Shown here piece by piece: positions 39,666 through 48,746 of a DNA stretch of 64,000 bases (position 1 is the first letter of the stretch; each line of letters opens with the position of its first letter). The notes under the pieces are model-generated. The model did no database searches. It was not told the origin of the DNA and saw nothing but the letters and a program-made list of their open reading frames with translations. A program made the position numbers and the translations under genes. Source of the stretch: Eremothecium cymbalariae DBVPG#7215. Lineage: Eukaryota; Ascomycota; Saccharomycetes; Saccharomycetales; Saccharomycetaceae. The DNA is taken from NCBI RefSeq assembly GCF_000235365.1, contig NC_016449.1:682001-746000 (forward strand), in the 5' to 3' direction.

Positions 39666-39953
39666 ATGTCTGAGGCTTCAGGGGGTTTAGTGCTGGAGGA
39701 TTTTGTAGGGGCTACTTTAAGGATCTGTTTGGGGCCCCGTAGAGTGTTAAAAGGTGTGCTTGTGGCGGTTGATTGCCATGCAAATTACTTGCTGGACAAA
39801 GTGGTGGAACATAATGAGGAGATGGTACGGGAATTAGGGCTTGTTAGTGTTCCTTCGAAGTCGGTCGTGAGTGTGAAGATGGATTCAAGTCAGTTTAACA
39901 AGATTCGAGACGAGAGGATTTCTATTAAAGGCAAGATGGTAAAGGACACATAG
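39666..39953 (+). CDS. MAK31: MAK31/NAA38, Sm-like subunit of NatC acetyltransferase
   Basis: Mak31 is the LSm-like auxiliary subunit of NatC (Mak3-Mak10-Mak31), which acetylates protein N termini. In S. cerevisiae it is required for L-A virus propagation through Gag acetylation. The 95-aa product (S. cerevisiae 88) shows an Sm1 motif (LRICLGPRRVLKGVLVAVDCHANYLLD) in split form and an Sm2-like end (PSKSVVSVKM). It lies 102 bp from HTL1, divergent, and converges with MAK32. Confidence 0.88.
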   Translation: MSEASGGLVLEDFVGATLRICLGPRRVLKGVLVAVDCHANYLLDKVVEHNEEMVRELGLVSVPSKSVVSVKMDSSQFNKIRDERISIKGKMVKDT

Positions 39954-40593
39954 GGAATGTGGAGCAAATAGGTTTAAGAATACCGCTGGGGGGGGGGTGG
40001 ACATCGGGGTTGGTCAATCATGATTTGCACCAGACCGCCAAATCCCTTTTAAAATAAGGCATAGTGGCGGGAGTCTGGGATCATGTAGTGAAGCAGTATT
40101 TTAATTGGGCCCCTTGGTGCTGGTCGAAGGCCACATTTCGTATTGATCGCGAGACAATGCACAGCGAACTACTTTTATTTTGAGGCTGCAATATGTACCA
40201 TAATCTGGTGTAGGAATGCCATGAATCGATAACATTATAAGGATAAAATGTTTTGTTTTGCGCAGTAGAAGTCTGGTTCAGTAGACAATGACGTAAAATT
40301 ACCACTTCACTGGGCTTTTTATTGGGAAGTTTAAAATTAAATGGCCGCTTTTCCCGTTAAATACGTATGATTATCGTTTCCCTTTATGTGGAAACGTTGG
40401 TTAGGGAAAAAGCAAAGTCGGACCAGGTATAATTGAGCTGTCACGTAATGGGAGGGGGCAATCAAAGATCACTGGGTTAGGCAAGTCCCCGACGTGCTCA
40501 TTTTCGTCGACCAATTTGTGTAGGTTGGAAGCCTCCCTTTTAGGGTAGATCCATATACATATTTGCATATCTTTCCTAGGCAACTAGGGGTAG
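39954..40593. other. MAK31-MAK32 convergent region
   Basis: About 640 nt with a run of 10 G at 39988-39997. PET18, which is nearby in S. cerevisiae, is not present here. The open frames at 40081-40305 and 40401-40583 lack coding character. Confidence 0.5.
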
Positions 40594-41634
40594 CTAACTA
40601 TACTGTATAGCAGCCAGAATATTTTGCGTCGTATACTGTAGTTTATAGGTCGTAAGGTAGTGGTGTAACCTATCCCTGAATGATAGACCGTTCCATCTTT
40701 TGCAAACCATCTTAGGGACACCGACAGTCTCAACAATACAACCTGCAGCAACGTTCCCTAATATCTGAGCAATGCATAAGTCGCCTTTGCTTAGAACATA
40801 ACCTAGTGCGAAACCGCCTAAGTAGCTATTGCCTCCACCAGTGGGGTCCAATACTTTATTAGGGGTTTTTGTGTGGTATGCAGGGAAATGAAGGATCGAC
40901 CGTAACTGTTTGTTATCATTCTTTGGAGACAAGGATAATGATCCGTGCTTCCCACATCGTAATATCATGGCATTTTCGTTTTTCAGTAGCGTATCAAATT
41001 TCTTAATCAGTGTTTTGCATCCTGCAAGATCCAATGGCTCATTATATCCAAGAAAGCCAGCTGCTTCTTTAGCATTAGGAGACAGGATAATATTTTCCTC
41101 TCTATGCATTATTTCAATCAGTTTCTTAAGGTGGACTTCGTTGCAGATATCAGGAAGAGGCTCCCATAGGAATACTGGTGATCTCATCAAAGGTAGCTGT
41201 TTAAGTTGTCCCATTATTTCTACAGCCCTCTCAGTGGAACAAATCAGGTGGAATGCAGCAACGTTCTTCACTTCATCTTCACCAAATTCGGTAACTAGAT
41301 CTTTGACATCTATACTTCTTTTCTCAGTCAAGTACCTGAAACCACGAAGTTCATTATCACAATAGATATTTTCCCCTCTTGTTGTAAGTCTCCTGGAATC
41401 GTCTCTAAAATGAATATCCGCTCCCCACTGCTGCAATTCCTTAGTTATTTTATCTGGAAAATCGCTGCCTCGATCGACAATCCATTTTATGCCTTTGGAT
41501 ATCTCAGGGGAATCTGAACAGATGCATGCGCCAGCTATAGTATGTGATCCACCGCCAATCAGGTTCTTGTAGATCTTGCCACCGTAATGGATCTCATCAA
41601 TGATAAACATTCCATTTGTCATTAGGATAGCCAT
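40594..41634 (-). CDS. MAK32: MAK32, PfkB-family sugar-kinase-like protein
   Basis: Mak32 is needed for structural stability of L-A double-stranded RNA particles in S. cerevisiae; its molecular role is not established. The 346-aa product (S. cerevisiae 363) has the ribokinase/PfkB fold: an N-terminal GGGSHTIAGAC-like glycine motif and the C-terminal signature DPTGGGNSYLGGFALGY. In active PfkB kinases the signature reads GAGD with a catalytic aspartate; here that position is N269. The protein may therefore lack ordinary kinase activity. YCR019W in S. cerevisiae, two genes from MAK31. Confidence 0.9.
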   Translation of the reverse strand: MAILMTNGMFIIDEIHYGGKIYKNLIGGGSHTIAGACICSDSPEISKGIKWIVDRGSDFPDKITKELQQWGADIHFRDDSRRLTTRGENIYCDNELRGFRYLTEKRSIDVKDLVTEFGEDEVKNVAAFHLICSTERAVEIMGQLKQLPLMRSPVFLWEPLPDICNEVHLKKLIEIMHREENIILSPNAKEAAGFLGYNEPLDLAGCKTLIKKFDTLLKNENAMILRCGKHGSLSLSPKNDNKQLRSILHFPAYHTKTPNKVLDPTGGGNSYLGGFALGYVLSKGDLCIAQILGNVAAGCIVETVGVPKMVCKRWNGLSFRDRLHHYLTTYKLQYTTQNILAAIQYS

Positions 41635-41852
41635 ATCTACTTATATCCTGCTGAGAACAGCTATTATTAAGTTTCACAGAATGCTTTGCTGATGCTAGGA
41701 CGTTCAAATTTAATCCATTTTGTTTGCCGTAACAGTTACGTTTACACTACCTTCGGACAAACAGCTACTGCTGTTTTATAGGACACACAACAAAAAATCA
41801 AAAGAAATACATAATCGAACCTCTAGAAAGACAAATTACAGCCATATGTACT

Positions 41853-42214
41853 TGTTGGAATATCCTAGGTTGAATCTTGTAATTGTCCTTGTCTGAGCCT
41901 GCCTTTATACTTCTTTATGTTATGGGATAAACCAAGACTACACGTGACCTAGCTTAACGAAGATATGTCTGATTCATTAATGGACGATACGTATGGTAAA
42001 TGCTTCAAAGAGACTTTTACGCTGTTGAACAAACCATAAGACTATAAAAGCTTACAAATATTTTACACAAAAGTGACAAATAGATAATGGTATTCATTTA
42101 TGATTATCTTTGGTGAAGAATTATCCTGTTGACCTTGTGTCACAGACTTCAGAAACGTTACTTCTGTCGCCCAGACAAAAAAATTAATAAAAAGATGTTC
42201 CAGAACCAACCAAA
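41853..42214 (+). mobile_element. Possible solo LTR remnant (degenerate)
   Basis: It starts TGTTGGAATAT, as Ty1/copia-type yeast LTRs do. The 5-mer GTACT precedes it (41848-41852) and recurs at 42215-42219, compatible with a target-site duplication. The 3' end is not a clean CA, so the call is weak. It lies 1.3 kb upstream of a tRNA gene. Confidence 0.25.
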
Positions 42215-42443
42215 GTACTAAAGTGGTTATGATACTCTTTAAGAGAAATTGTACTGAACTGTTCCTAATTTAAACCATCGAAGGAGTTAGTAGTATTGGA
42301 GGACAAATTGGAATTAAATCATATATATTCTTACACAGCCGTTTTGGAGTTGTAAAGCTGTTTCATCAGAGATCTGACCAGAATTTTCTTGAAATATAAC
42401 ATTTGCCCTTTTTATTTACTGTAAGCAAACTTTTTTAGCAGTA

Positions 42444-42763
42444 TGTTGGGTTGTTTCAAGGTTGGGTGTTGACCTTCCTTCCTTAGGTATTTATATATAG
42501 ATGATAATCATTACCAATCCGTATGCCAATGATTCCACACAAAGGTAGTGTCAAAATTAGTTCGTGAACATGAAACACTTTGAGATTTTAAAAAGTTAGC
42601 AATGCATACGGCGACTTACATTGCAATGTAGGTCCAAAAACATGTAACATATTATTTAGCAGACAAACTTCTGAGTTTATCTCATAGTCTTCTGACAGCT
42701 CTGATTCGCTGTTTCTTGGCCTGGGTATAGTGACTATCGAGATGCTCTTTTGATTTTACGACA
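42444..42763 (+). mobile_element. Probable solo LTR upstream of tRNA-Gln
   Basis: A 320-nt segment beginning TGTTGGGTTG and ending TTTTACGACA. The ends form the short inverted repeat TGTYG/CGACA typical of LTRs, and the size is right. It has a TATATATA inside. No target-site duplication is seen. Its last 75 nt recur at 43029-43134. It lies about 440 bp upstream of a tRNA, the favoured site of Ty1-type elements. Confidence 0.45.
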
Positions 42764-43028
42764 CTGTCGAGGGCCACTAGTTGGGGTCACGTGCTAGCTT
42801 GAACTTCTCGTCACGTGCCAGCTAATACTTAGGTTGATGATCAGTTACTGTTTATATAGTCTCTAATCTGGCTCAACTACCCTCTGGGGATCTAGCTGGA
42901 CCTAGCATCTAATCTAATCTAGCTAGTTTGGGTCTTCTTATATAGTTTCTGTTGTCCTACTTAAGCTCTCTTGCTTACTTGCTATGCAGATTCCTAGCCG
43001 ATAACAGCTCAGTGGTTATCTTGACACT

Positions 43029-43134
43029 TCTAACAACTCTGATTCGCTGCTTCTTTGTCTTGTTATCGTGACTATCAACATGCTCCTTAGCCTGACTATC
43101 ATAACTATCGGGATGCTCTTTTGATTTTACGACA
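43029..43134 (+). repeat. Second, degenerate copy of the LTR 3' end
   Basis: Similar to 42691-42763: both share CTCTGATTCGCTG and then GATGCTCTTTTGATTTTACG. This copy has an internal duplication of about 30 nt (ACTATCAACATGCTCCTT and ACTATCGGGATGCTCTTT). It ends 64 bp before tRNA-Gln. Probably the end of an older truncated LTR. Confidence 0.6.
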
Positions 43135-43198
43135 GACACACAATCAATATGGTGCTTTAAGTACTAACAACAGTTCACGTCGAAAGCATTACTTGTAT

Positions 43199-43270
43199 GG
43201 TTCTATAGTGTAGTGGTTATCACTTTCGGTTTTGATCCGAACAACCCCGGTTCGAATCCGGGTAGGACCT
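43199..43270 (+). tRNA. tRNA-Gln (anticodon TTG)
   Basis: A 72-nt cloverleaf. The acceptor GGTTCTA pairs with TAGGACC (one G-T pair), with discriminator T. The A box is TAGTGTAGTGG, the anticodon loop TTTTGAT, and the T arm GGTTCGAATCC. It is followed by a CTTTTTG terminator. Nearly identical to S. cerevisiae tQ(UUG). Confidence 0.97.
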
Positions 43271-43755
43271 CTTTTTGAGCAAAGCTCAAAAGCCAAATGG
43301 CGAGGAGCGGGTAATGCATTTAGTGCTACTAAAGAGAACCCAAATAAGCACTGTTATTTCTAAATAATACATAAAGCTCTCTGCTAGGGCGCAAGTAGAC
43401 TGTGCAGCAATTGGTAGCTACAGCCGTTTATATAGGTCGCAGGATGTGGTTTACGAGAGGTGATTGGATATTTGGCGATAACAACAATTTGGTTATAATA
43501 ATAAGTACTGTATTAACGCGATCGTTTTCAATAGTCAGTCAGTAGTGTATGTTACATTTTTTTTCTCAGAGACGCATTTTCTTTCTTAACGGTGGTAGAA
43601 TTGAATCCACTTTTTATTTGGCATTCTTTTTGTCATTAGACAGACCCAATAGCTCTTAGAAAGTTCCGGTTATTCCATCAATGTGCGAATAAACTACATG
43701 AAAGGTGGACAACTGAAATGGTGAAATGTTGAAGCAAGAGAAGGGCGTGCATCCG
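43271..43755. other. tRNA-Gln to VAC8 3' region
   Basis: About 485 nt. The tRNA terminator (T5 at 43272-43276) is followed by AT-rich sequence. No further gene is recognised. Confidence 0.5.
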
Positions 43756-45462
43756 TTAATTCAAGAATTGCATTATTTGTTGTGTGATGTTATATAGTTC
43801 CAAACTTGCGTGTTCATATTGTTCCGACCCGGATGCAATACTTCCGCCGTTGAGCTGCTGTGATTGTGAATGCGAAGAGGAGGCCTTTTGGGCATTATCG
43901 TAATTGATATCGGACAATCTCTTGATGCTCTTTACTATCTCTTTATCGTACTTTATCATCTCAAGCATGGTATCATGATGGGATTCCAATAACTGTAAAA
44001 TAGTCCACAATGCAATGTGCTCAAAAGTAGGATACTCACTTTTCAAAAATCTGATCAAAAACCCACATACACCCCTGTTTGGTTCATTCCATGACTCAAT
44101 GATTTTTTCATAATTATTAATCCGCGAACAAAGGTTAGCTAGGGCGGCAGCTGCGTTGCCTGCAACCTCTTGATTTGAGGAGAAGGTCATGGGAATCAAC
44201 GCTTCTAGGATGTTGGCATCAAGTAGTTCTAGTTTTGAATTGTCAGCCAAGGCAAGAATAGCAAAGCATGCAGAAATTTCACTCTGGACACAAATAGGAG
44301 ATATGAGAGCCAATTGTTTACACTTTTCAACTGCACCACTTTCGAAAAATTCCTGTCGATTTTTTTCTGAAGATGCGGCTAAATTTCTCAATGTTGAAAC
44401 GGCATGGCACTGAATCTCTTCATTATCTGTATAGTCAAGTAGCTTCACCAGGGGTTTTAGGAAGCCTGCATCAACAATCAATCCCTCGTTCAAAGGATGA
44501 ATGGATATATTTCTTATGCACGCAACACTCGCAAGGACCAAGGGCATAGAACTACACTGAATTAATTTTACCAAATGACCTAAACCACCTGCCCTGACAA
44601 TTTCCAACTGATAACCCGTATCAGAAGCTAAGTTCCGAAGCGCAAGAGTGGCCTGACATTTAACACGAGCAGATGGCGAATCCGTCAATACCACTAGCTT
44701 AGACACCAACCGGGGTTCCGTCTGCGATAACTTGCGTCTATTAGACTCATCTACTGCAATGTTCGACAACGCCGTGGTACAGTAATACTGCACATCCGCA
44801 TCTGATGATGATAAGAGAGAAACTAGCACTGGCACCGCACCAGCGTCCACCAACTCCTTCCTATTCTCTCCTGAATGTGTCATATTCAACAATGCCCCCG
44901 TTGCATTTCTCTGCACTCGAATATTCTTCGACTTAGCCAACTTAGTTAAAGGTACCAACGCACCAGAATGTGCAATCTTCGCCTTGTTGTCGTCCTGCGT
45001 CGCCAAATTCGTAATACAACCCACCGCATTGCATTGTACTTCTACATTGTTACTTTTCATCTGTTCTATCAACGGCTCCAACCCCCCCATCTCCACAATC
45101 AGAATCTTATTTTCATTATTCACTGCCAAATTCCCCAACGCCGCACAAGCTGCTATCTGGATTTGTGGGTCGTTGCTCTGCAATAATATCAAAATAGGCT
45201 CCAAAACCTCTCTATCCACCGGCCTAACATACTTCTCCGTGATCTCAGCAAACGCCAACGCAGCACTCCGCTGCAAATTCAGATTATCACTGTAAACCAA
45301 CGTCGTCAACGCCTTCAAAGGTCCCCCAGCGTAAAAATCATAATTGTCCTTGTCCTCTAAATAACCCAAAAGGGACGTCACCGCCTCCCTCTCATTATCT
45401 GCTATAGGTAGAACAACAGCGTCGTCATTGGACTCTTTCAGACAACTGCAACACGCTCCCAT
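43756..45462 (-). CDS. VAC8: VAC8, vacuolar armadillo-repeat protein
   Basis: Vac8 anchors Nvj1, Vac17 and Atg13 at the vacuole membrane for inheritance, nucleus-vacuole contacts and Cvt autophagy. The 568-aa product (S. cerevisiae 578) begins [11 protein letters not shown]2 is the N-myristoylation site and C4, C5 and C7 are palmitoylation sites. Residues about 40-510 are a continuous array of armadillo repeats (e.g. [45 protein letters not shown]). A Ser/Gln-rich linker precedes the C-terminal helix. The Yck/Akr-type palmitoylation machinery is also encoded in this window. Confidence 0.98.
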   Translation of the reverse strand: MGACCSCLKESNDDAVVLPIADNEREAVTSLLGYLEDKDNYDFYAGGPLKALTTLVYSDNLNLQRSAALAFAEITEKYVRPVDREVLEPILILLQSNDPQIQIAACAALGNLAVNNENKILIVEMGGLEPLIEQMKSNNVEVQCNAVGCITNLATQDDNKAKIAHSGALVPLTKLAKSKNIRVQRNATGALLNMTHSGENRKELVDAGAVPVLVSLLSSSDADVQYYCTTALSNIAVDESNRRKLSQTEPRLVSKLVVLTDSPSARVKCQATLALRNLASDTGYQLEIVRAGGLGHLVKLIQCSSMPLVLASVACIRNISIHPLNEGLIVDAGFLKPLVKLLDYTDNEEIQCHAVSTLRNLAASSEKNRQEFFESGAVEKCKQLALISPICVQSEISACFAILALADNSKLELLDANILEALIPMTFSSNQEVAGNAAAALANLCSRINNYEKIIESWNEPNRGVCGFLIRFLKSEYPTFEHIALWTILQLLESHHDTMLEMIKYDKEIVKSIKRLSDINYDNAQKASSSHSQSQQLNGGSIASGSEQYEHASLELYNITQQIMQFLN

Positions 45463-46127
45463 TTAGTAAAATACTCAAATAATAAATAGTAGTAATAACA
45501 GTACTAGTAGTAGTTGTCTTTTCTAGTGGTACTAACTCTCGCTATAACCCCGTCTCTCTGTTCCTTGTTTGAATACGTTCACTATATAGACTCCACTGGC
45601 CTCTATCGAATATCAATCAAACCTCTTGCAAACTATTAATCCTATGCTATCTGTTTGTCCTGGGTATATATCTTTGTATGTTTATGTAGGAATTCGCAGA
45701 TTTTTTCTTGGAAGAAGTTTCTTTTAGGTGAGAAAGCGAGTCAGGCAATGAGAGCTGGTTGCGGTTGTTTTAAGCTCTGAAAACTGCAGCCAGGAGAAGG
45801 AGAGGGGAGCAAATGAAGGCAAGATTCTGAGGTGCAGCGGGCGTTGTGGACATTTGGGTATAGTGTAGCGGATCATGCTATATCGGAGGAGTTGTGGGGC
45901 TACTTGGATGGCCATCTGGTGCAGGCAAACGGAGTCGGACGAAGTAAGGGGTGTGTCACTAGAGACGTATGGATGTGGACAAGATTAGCATTAGTTACAC
46001 ATATATAATGGGGGAACAGGAGGAGGCAGCGCGCTGTTGGTGTTGTTGGGAGTGGTTATTGGGGGAGTTAGGTGCTACTTATTGATCTTGGGAGTGGATT
46101 GGTGTGGTGGGCGGTAGGATTGGGAGG
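45463..46127. other. VAC8 upstream / EDC3 downstream region
   Basis: About 665 nt. The VAC8-proximal part has TAG/TAGT trinucleotide-like repeats. The EDC3-proximal part is G-rich. No credible ORF is found. Confidence 0.5.
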
Positions 46128-47858
46128 CTATCTGGTGAGCTGGACCACGCCTTCTGTGACGAAGATGTCTTCTACTGCGGAGAATTTGCGCAGGGAATTT
46201 CTCATCGCATAGCACTGCTGCGGGATGCCGATGTCACATAAATAGAGTTCGTGACAGTCCAGTAGGTTGAGGGAGGTCAATGGCCAGGCGGTGCTGATGA
46301 TGGTGGTTGGGCGGATGTAGGTGTCGAAGTTTGGGATGGCTGAGCCTGCGTCAATGCCACTGGGGATGTCGAGGGACCAGACCGCGCAGGTCTGCTCGTT
46401 GCACCAGGTGATAAGGTTTTTGATGCGGGCCAATTCGGAGGACTCATCGTCTGATTCGTAGGTGTCGACCAGATCTGAGAGGTTGCAGTCGAAGCCCTGC
46501 ATTGCGTCAAGGACAATTTCCACGGGGGAGTTGAGTTTTTCCAACATAGACTTTAGGCCTGACACGGTATCCACGATTTTCCCACCGAATTTGGTGAACA
46601 TTTCGAGTTGGGAACGTACTGAATTGTCGGAGACGGGACCATGGGCCATCATTTCTGTGGTGAGCACCGCTATAACTCTGATATGGCCATGCTGGGAGAG
46701 ACAGCGACCGACAGCAAGGGCGCGGGCGCCGGAGCGGTTGTCACTTGCTAGTATTACCATTAGTGGTTGGGCATTATTGTTGGCATTATACAGACGGGCC
46801 CTGCCCCCTAACTTCTGCTTAATGAACTTGGAGAGATGGACGGCACTGTGTTCTATGGATAACGCTGGAGGGAAGGCAAAAGTGTCCGACGCAAGCCTCT
46901 CCATCTCAAGCAGCTGCACAGGGTTAGCCAATGGCACAGATATATTTGTCTTCAGTGTACGGAAGCCCGGTGTCTTGCTTAGTGAAGGTGATCTGGATGA
47001 AGGCGATAGCACTTTTTGTAGTTTTGAAAGTACTTCTTCTTCAGACGCACTGCTTTTGTTGCTCTGCTGCAACAAATGGGTAATATTAATAGACTTGGTT
47101 ATTGGTAGATATTCTGTACTAGGACCACTGCTCCCGGCATCGGCAGTAACACTAGGTGTGGTTGTCCTATTCTTAGTAGCAGAAACGCCAGGTCTTTCTT
47201 CCCAATCGTCATCTTTGGCGTTGGTGATCACCATTTCATCATTTTCAAAGTTCAGCTTAGTCTTCTTCTGCTTGTTATGAGACACCAGCCGTTCGTTAGG
47301 GTTGACAGTGTCCTGTTGCTTCAATTTCGCAAACACATCTTCTTTATTGAACATCCTCAGGTTACCCTGGAAATCAAACTCCTCACTCTTCAGCTTTTCA
47401 AGGTCATCATCATGTTCCCAATTACCATCTTTCTTGACACTATTGTTGCTGCTGCTTACTTTGGCACTTCTGCTTACACTACCATTATTATCAGAAATAT
47501 CAGTCGTACCACAGGTATTGCTGGTACTGCCGTTACTTCCGTGTATCGCTCCATTATTCTGAACTCTACTGGCATTTTCAATTCTGCCGTTGTTGTTGTT
47601 GTTGTTGTTGTGGCTGCCGTTGCTGCTATTCCCGGTATTGCTGCTAGATATCCACTTCTTGCCTCCCTTCGGGACTCCAATCACCTTCAGATTCTTTAAC
47701 CGCGTAGACTTAACCTTAAACAACTGCGATATTCCTCCATCTGAAAACACAACCTCTTGTAAAGTTAACGATTTTGAATTGCATTTTGAAATAGATCCTG
47801 TGATCAACTTACCATCTTTCAATTCAACTTGAACTTTAAACCCTTGGAATTGTGACAT
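46128..47858 (-). CDS. EDC3: EDC3, enhancer of mRNA decapping
   Basis: Edc3 activates Dcp2 and scaffolds P-bodies. The 576-aa product (S. cerevisiae 551) has an N-terminal divergent LSm domain (residues 1-65, FQGFKVQVELKDGKLITGS). A low-complexity Asn/Ser linker with N7 at about residue 84 follows. The FDF motif (F161-D-F163) comes with its FNKEDVFAKLKQQD helix, which binds Dhh1. The C-terminal YjeF-N domain (about 325-570) has the Rossmann-like core (MVILASDNRSGARALAVGR). YEL015W in S. cerevisiae, two genes from VAC8 (YEL013W). Confidence 0.96.
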   Translation of the reverse strand: MSQFQGFKVQVELKDGKLITGSISKCNSKSLTLQEVVFSDGGISQLFKVKSTRLKNLKVIGVPKGGKKWISSSNTGNSSNGSHNNNNNNNGRIENASRVQNNGAIHGSNGSTSNTCGTTDISDNNGSVSRSAKVSSSNNSVKKDGNWEHDDDLEKLKSEEFDFQGNLRMFNKEDVFAKLKQQDTVNPNERLVSHNKQKKTKLNFENDEMVITNAKDDDWEERPGVSATKNRTTTPSVTADAGSSGPSTEYLPITKSINITHLLQQSNKSSASEEEVLSKLQKVLSPSSRSPSLSKTPGFRTLKTNISVPLANPVQLLEMERLASDTFAFPPALSIEHSAVHLSKFIKQKLGGRARLYNANNNAQPLMVILASDNRSGARALAVGRCLSQHGHIRVIAVLTTEMMAHGPVSDNSVRSQLEMFTKFGGKIVDTVSGLKSMLEKLNSPVEIVLDAMQGFDCNLSDLVDTYESDDESSELARIKNLITWCNEQTCAVWSLDIPSGIDAGSAIPNFDTYIRPTTIISTAWPLTSLNLLDCHELYLCDIGIPQQCYAMRNSLRKFSAVEDIFVTEGVVQLTR

Positions 47859-48746
47859 TATTCCATTCCAGAATATCCGAATATCTGAAATATCTAATAT
47901 TTTAACTACCTTCGATATGGCTTTCTTTCAATAAAAGCTTTCATGCATACTGGATGCCAACTTGTCTTGTTGGGATACAAATTTTTCATGAGTCAAAATG
48001 TCATCGATTAAAAGGTGTGAAATGAAAAAAATTGGAAGAGAAATTTAAGCCAAAAGTTAGATCCCCGATCATACAAAAGTTATCGATAACAGGGGATTGA
48101 ACACGAAGTATCGCTGGTTTTATTGGATATTCCATTGAAGGGGTTTAGGATGTTTTAATAATATCGTTTATTAAGAGAAAAAAGAGGTATCGCTGAAGGA
48201 TCTGAGGGGTTCAAGGACTTGTGCTTACAGGCGGGTGCATAGCCGTGATAGAGCTAAGACAGTGCTATTTGCGATGGGTTTGATATGCTCACTCATAAGT
48301 ATTCCGAGGTTTGAAATGGTTTGATTGATCTGAGGCGCTGGGGCAGGGTTGGGGCCAGGAAGGATGTTTTTCTGAGCCGGGTGTTGCTGTTGAGAATATG
48401 TTAGGTTAACTAAAGGGTAAGCTGTGCTCCCTTTGTGAGGTCTTTCCCAGAGTAGGTGTCACTGTGTTAAAGGTGTCATGAACGGTGTTTTTTTATTATG
48501 GACAAAGATCGGGATCGCTGCATTTTTGGGTTATGGTATCATGAGGTTAGATCTGCAATGGGCTATGGTGTGTTATATAGGGGTGGGTCTCAGTCGCAGA
48601 CGACGTTGTGCACGAGGCACACATAACCGCAAGAACAAAGTTTATATAAAATGAAGAGATTGAGACGGGGATTCCACAATTACGCATGATTAGAGAAATG
48701 AGACGTTAGTCGAAGAGAGCAAATAGTGACAAGATACTGATCATCT
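47859..48746. other. EDC3-NPP divergent promoter region
   Basis: About 890 nt between two divergent genes. AT-rich near EDC3. I see no ORF of interest and no tRNA or snoRNA-like structure. Confidence 0.5.

Larger units (their letters stand above)
41635..43198. other. Gene-free 1.6 kb with LTR-like remnants
   Basis: Region between MAK32 and tRNA-Gln. It has no protein-like ORF. It contains TGTTGG-starting and CGACA-ending segments and a duplicated 75-100 nt stretch, described separately, plus two nearby CACGTG copies (42788-42793, 42812-42817). Confidence 0.6.

Noticed and set aside
43007..43023. Sequence resembling a tRNA A box (CAGCTCAGTGGTTATC) upstream of tRNA-Gln
   Set aside because: No B box or cloverleaf follows it. 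It lies inside the LTR-like repeat.
43162..43168. TACTAAC followed closely by CAG upstream of tRNA-Gln
   Set aside because: The branch-to-acceptor distance is too short, and no exon or 5' splice site is associated with it.
46277..47699. Long antisense and alternate-frame ORFs over EDC3
   Set aside because: EDC3 is complete with its LSm, FDF and YjeF-N regions. The others are shadows favoured by its low-complexity Asn/Ser linker.
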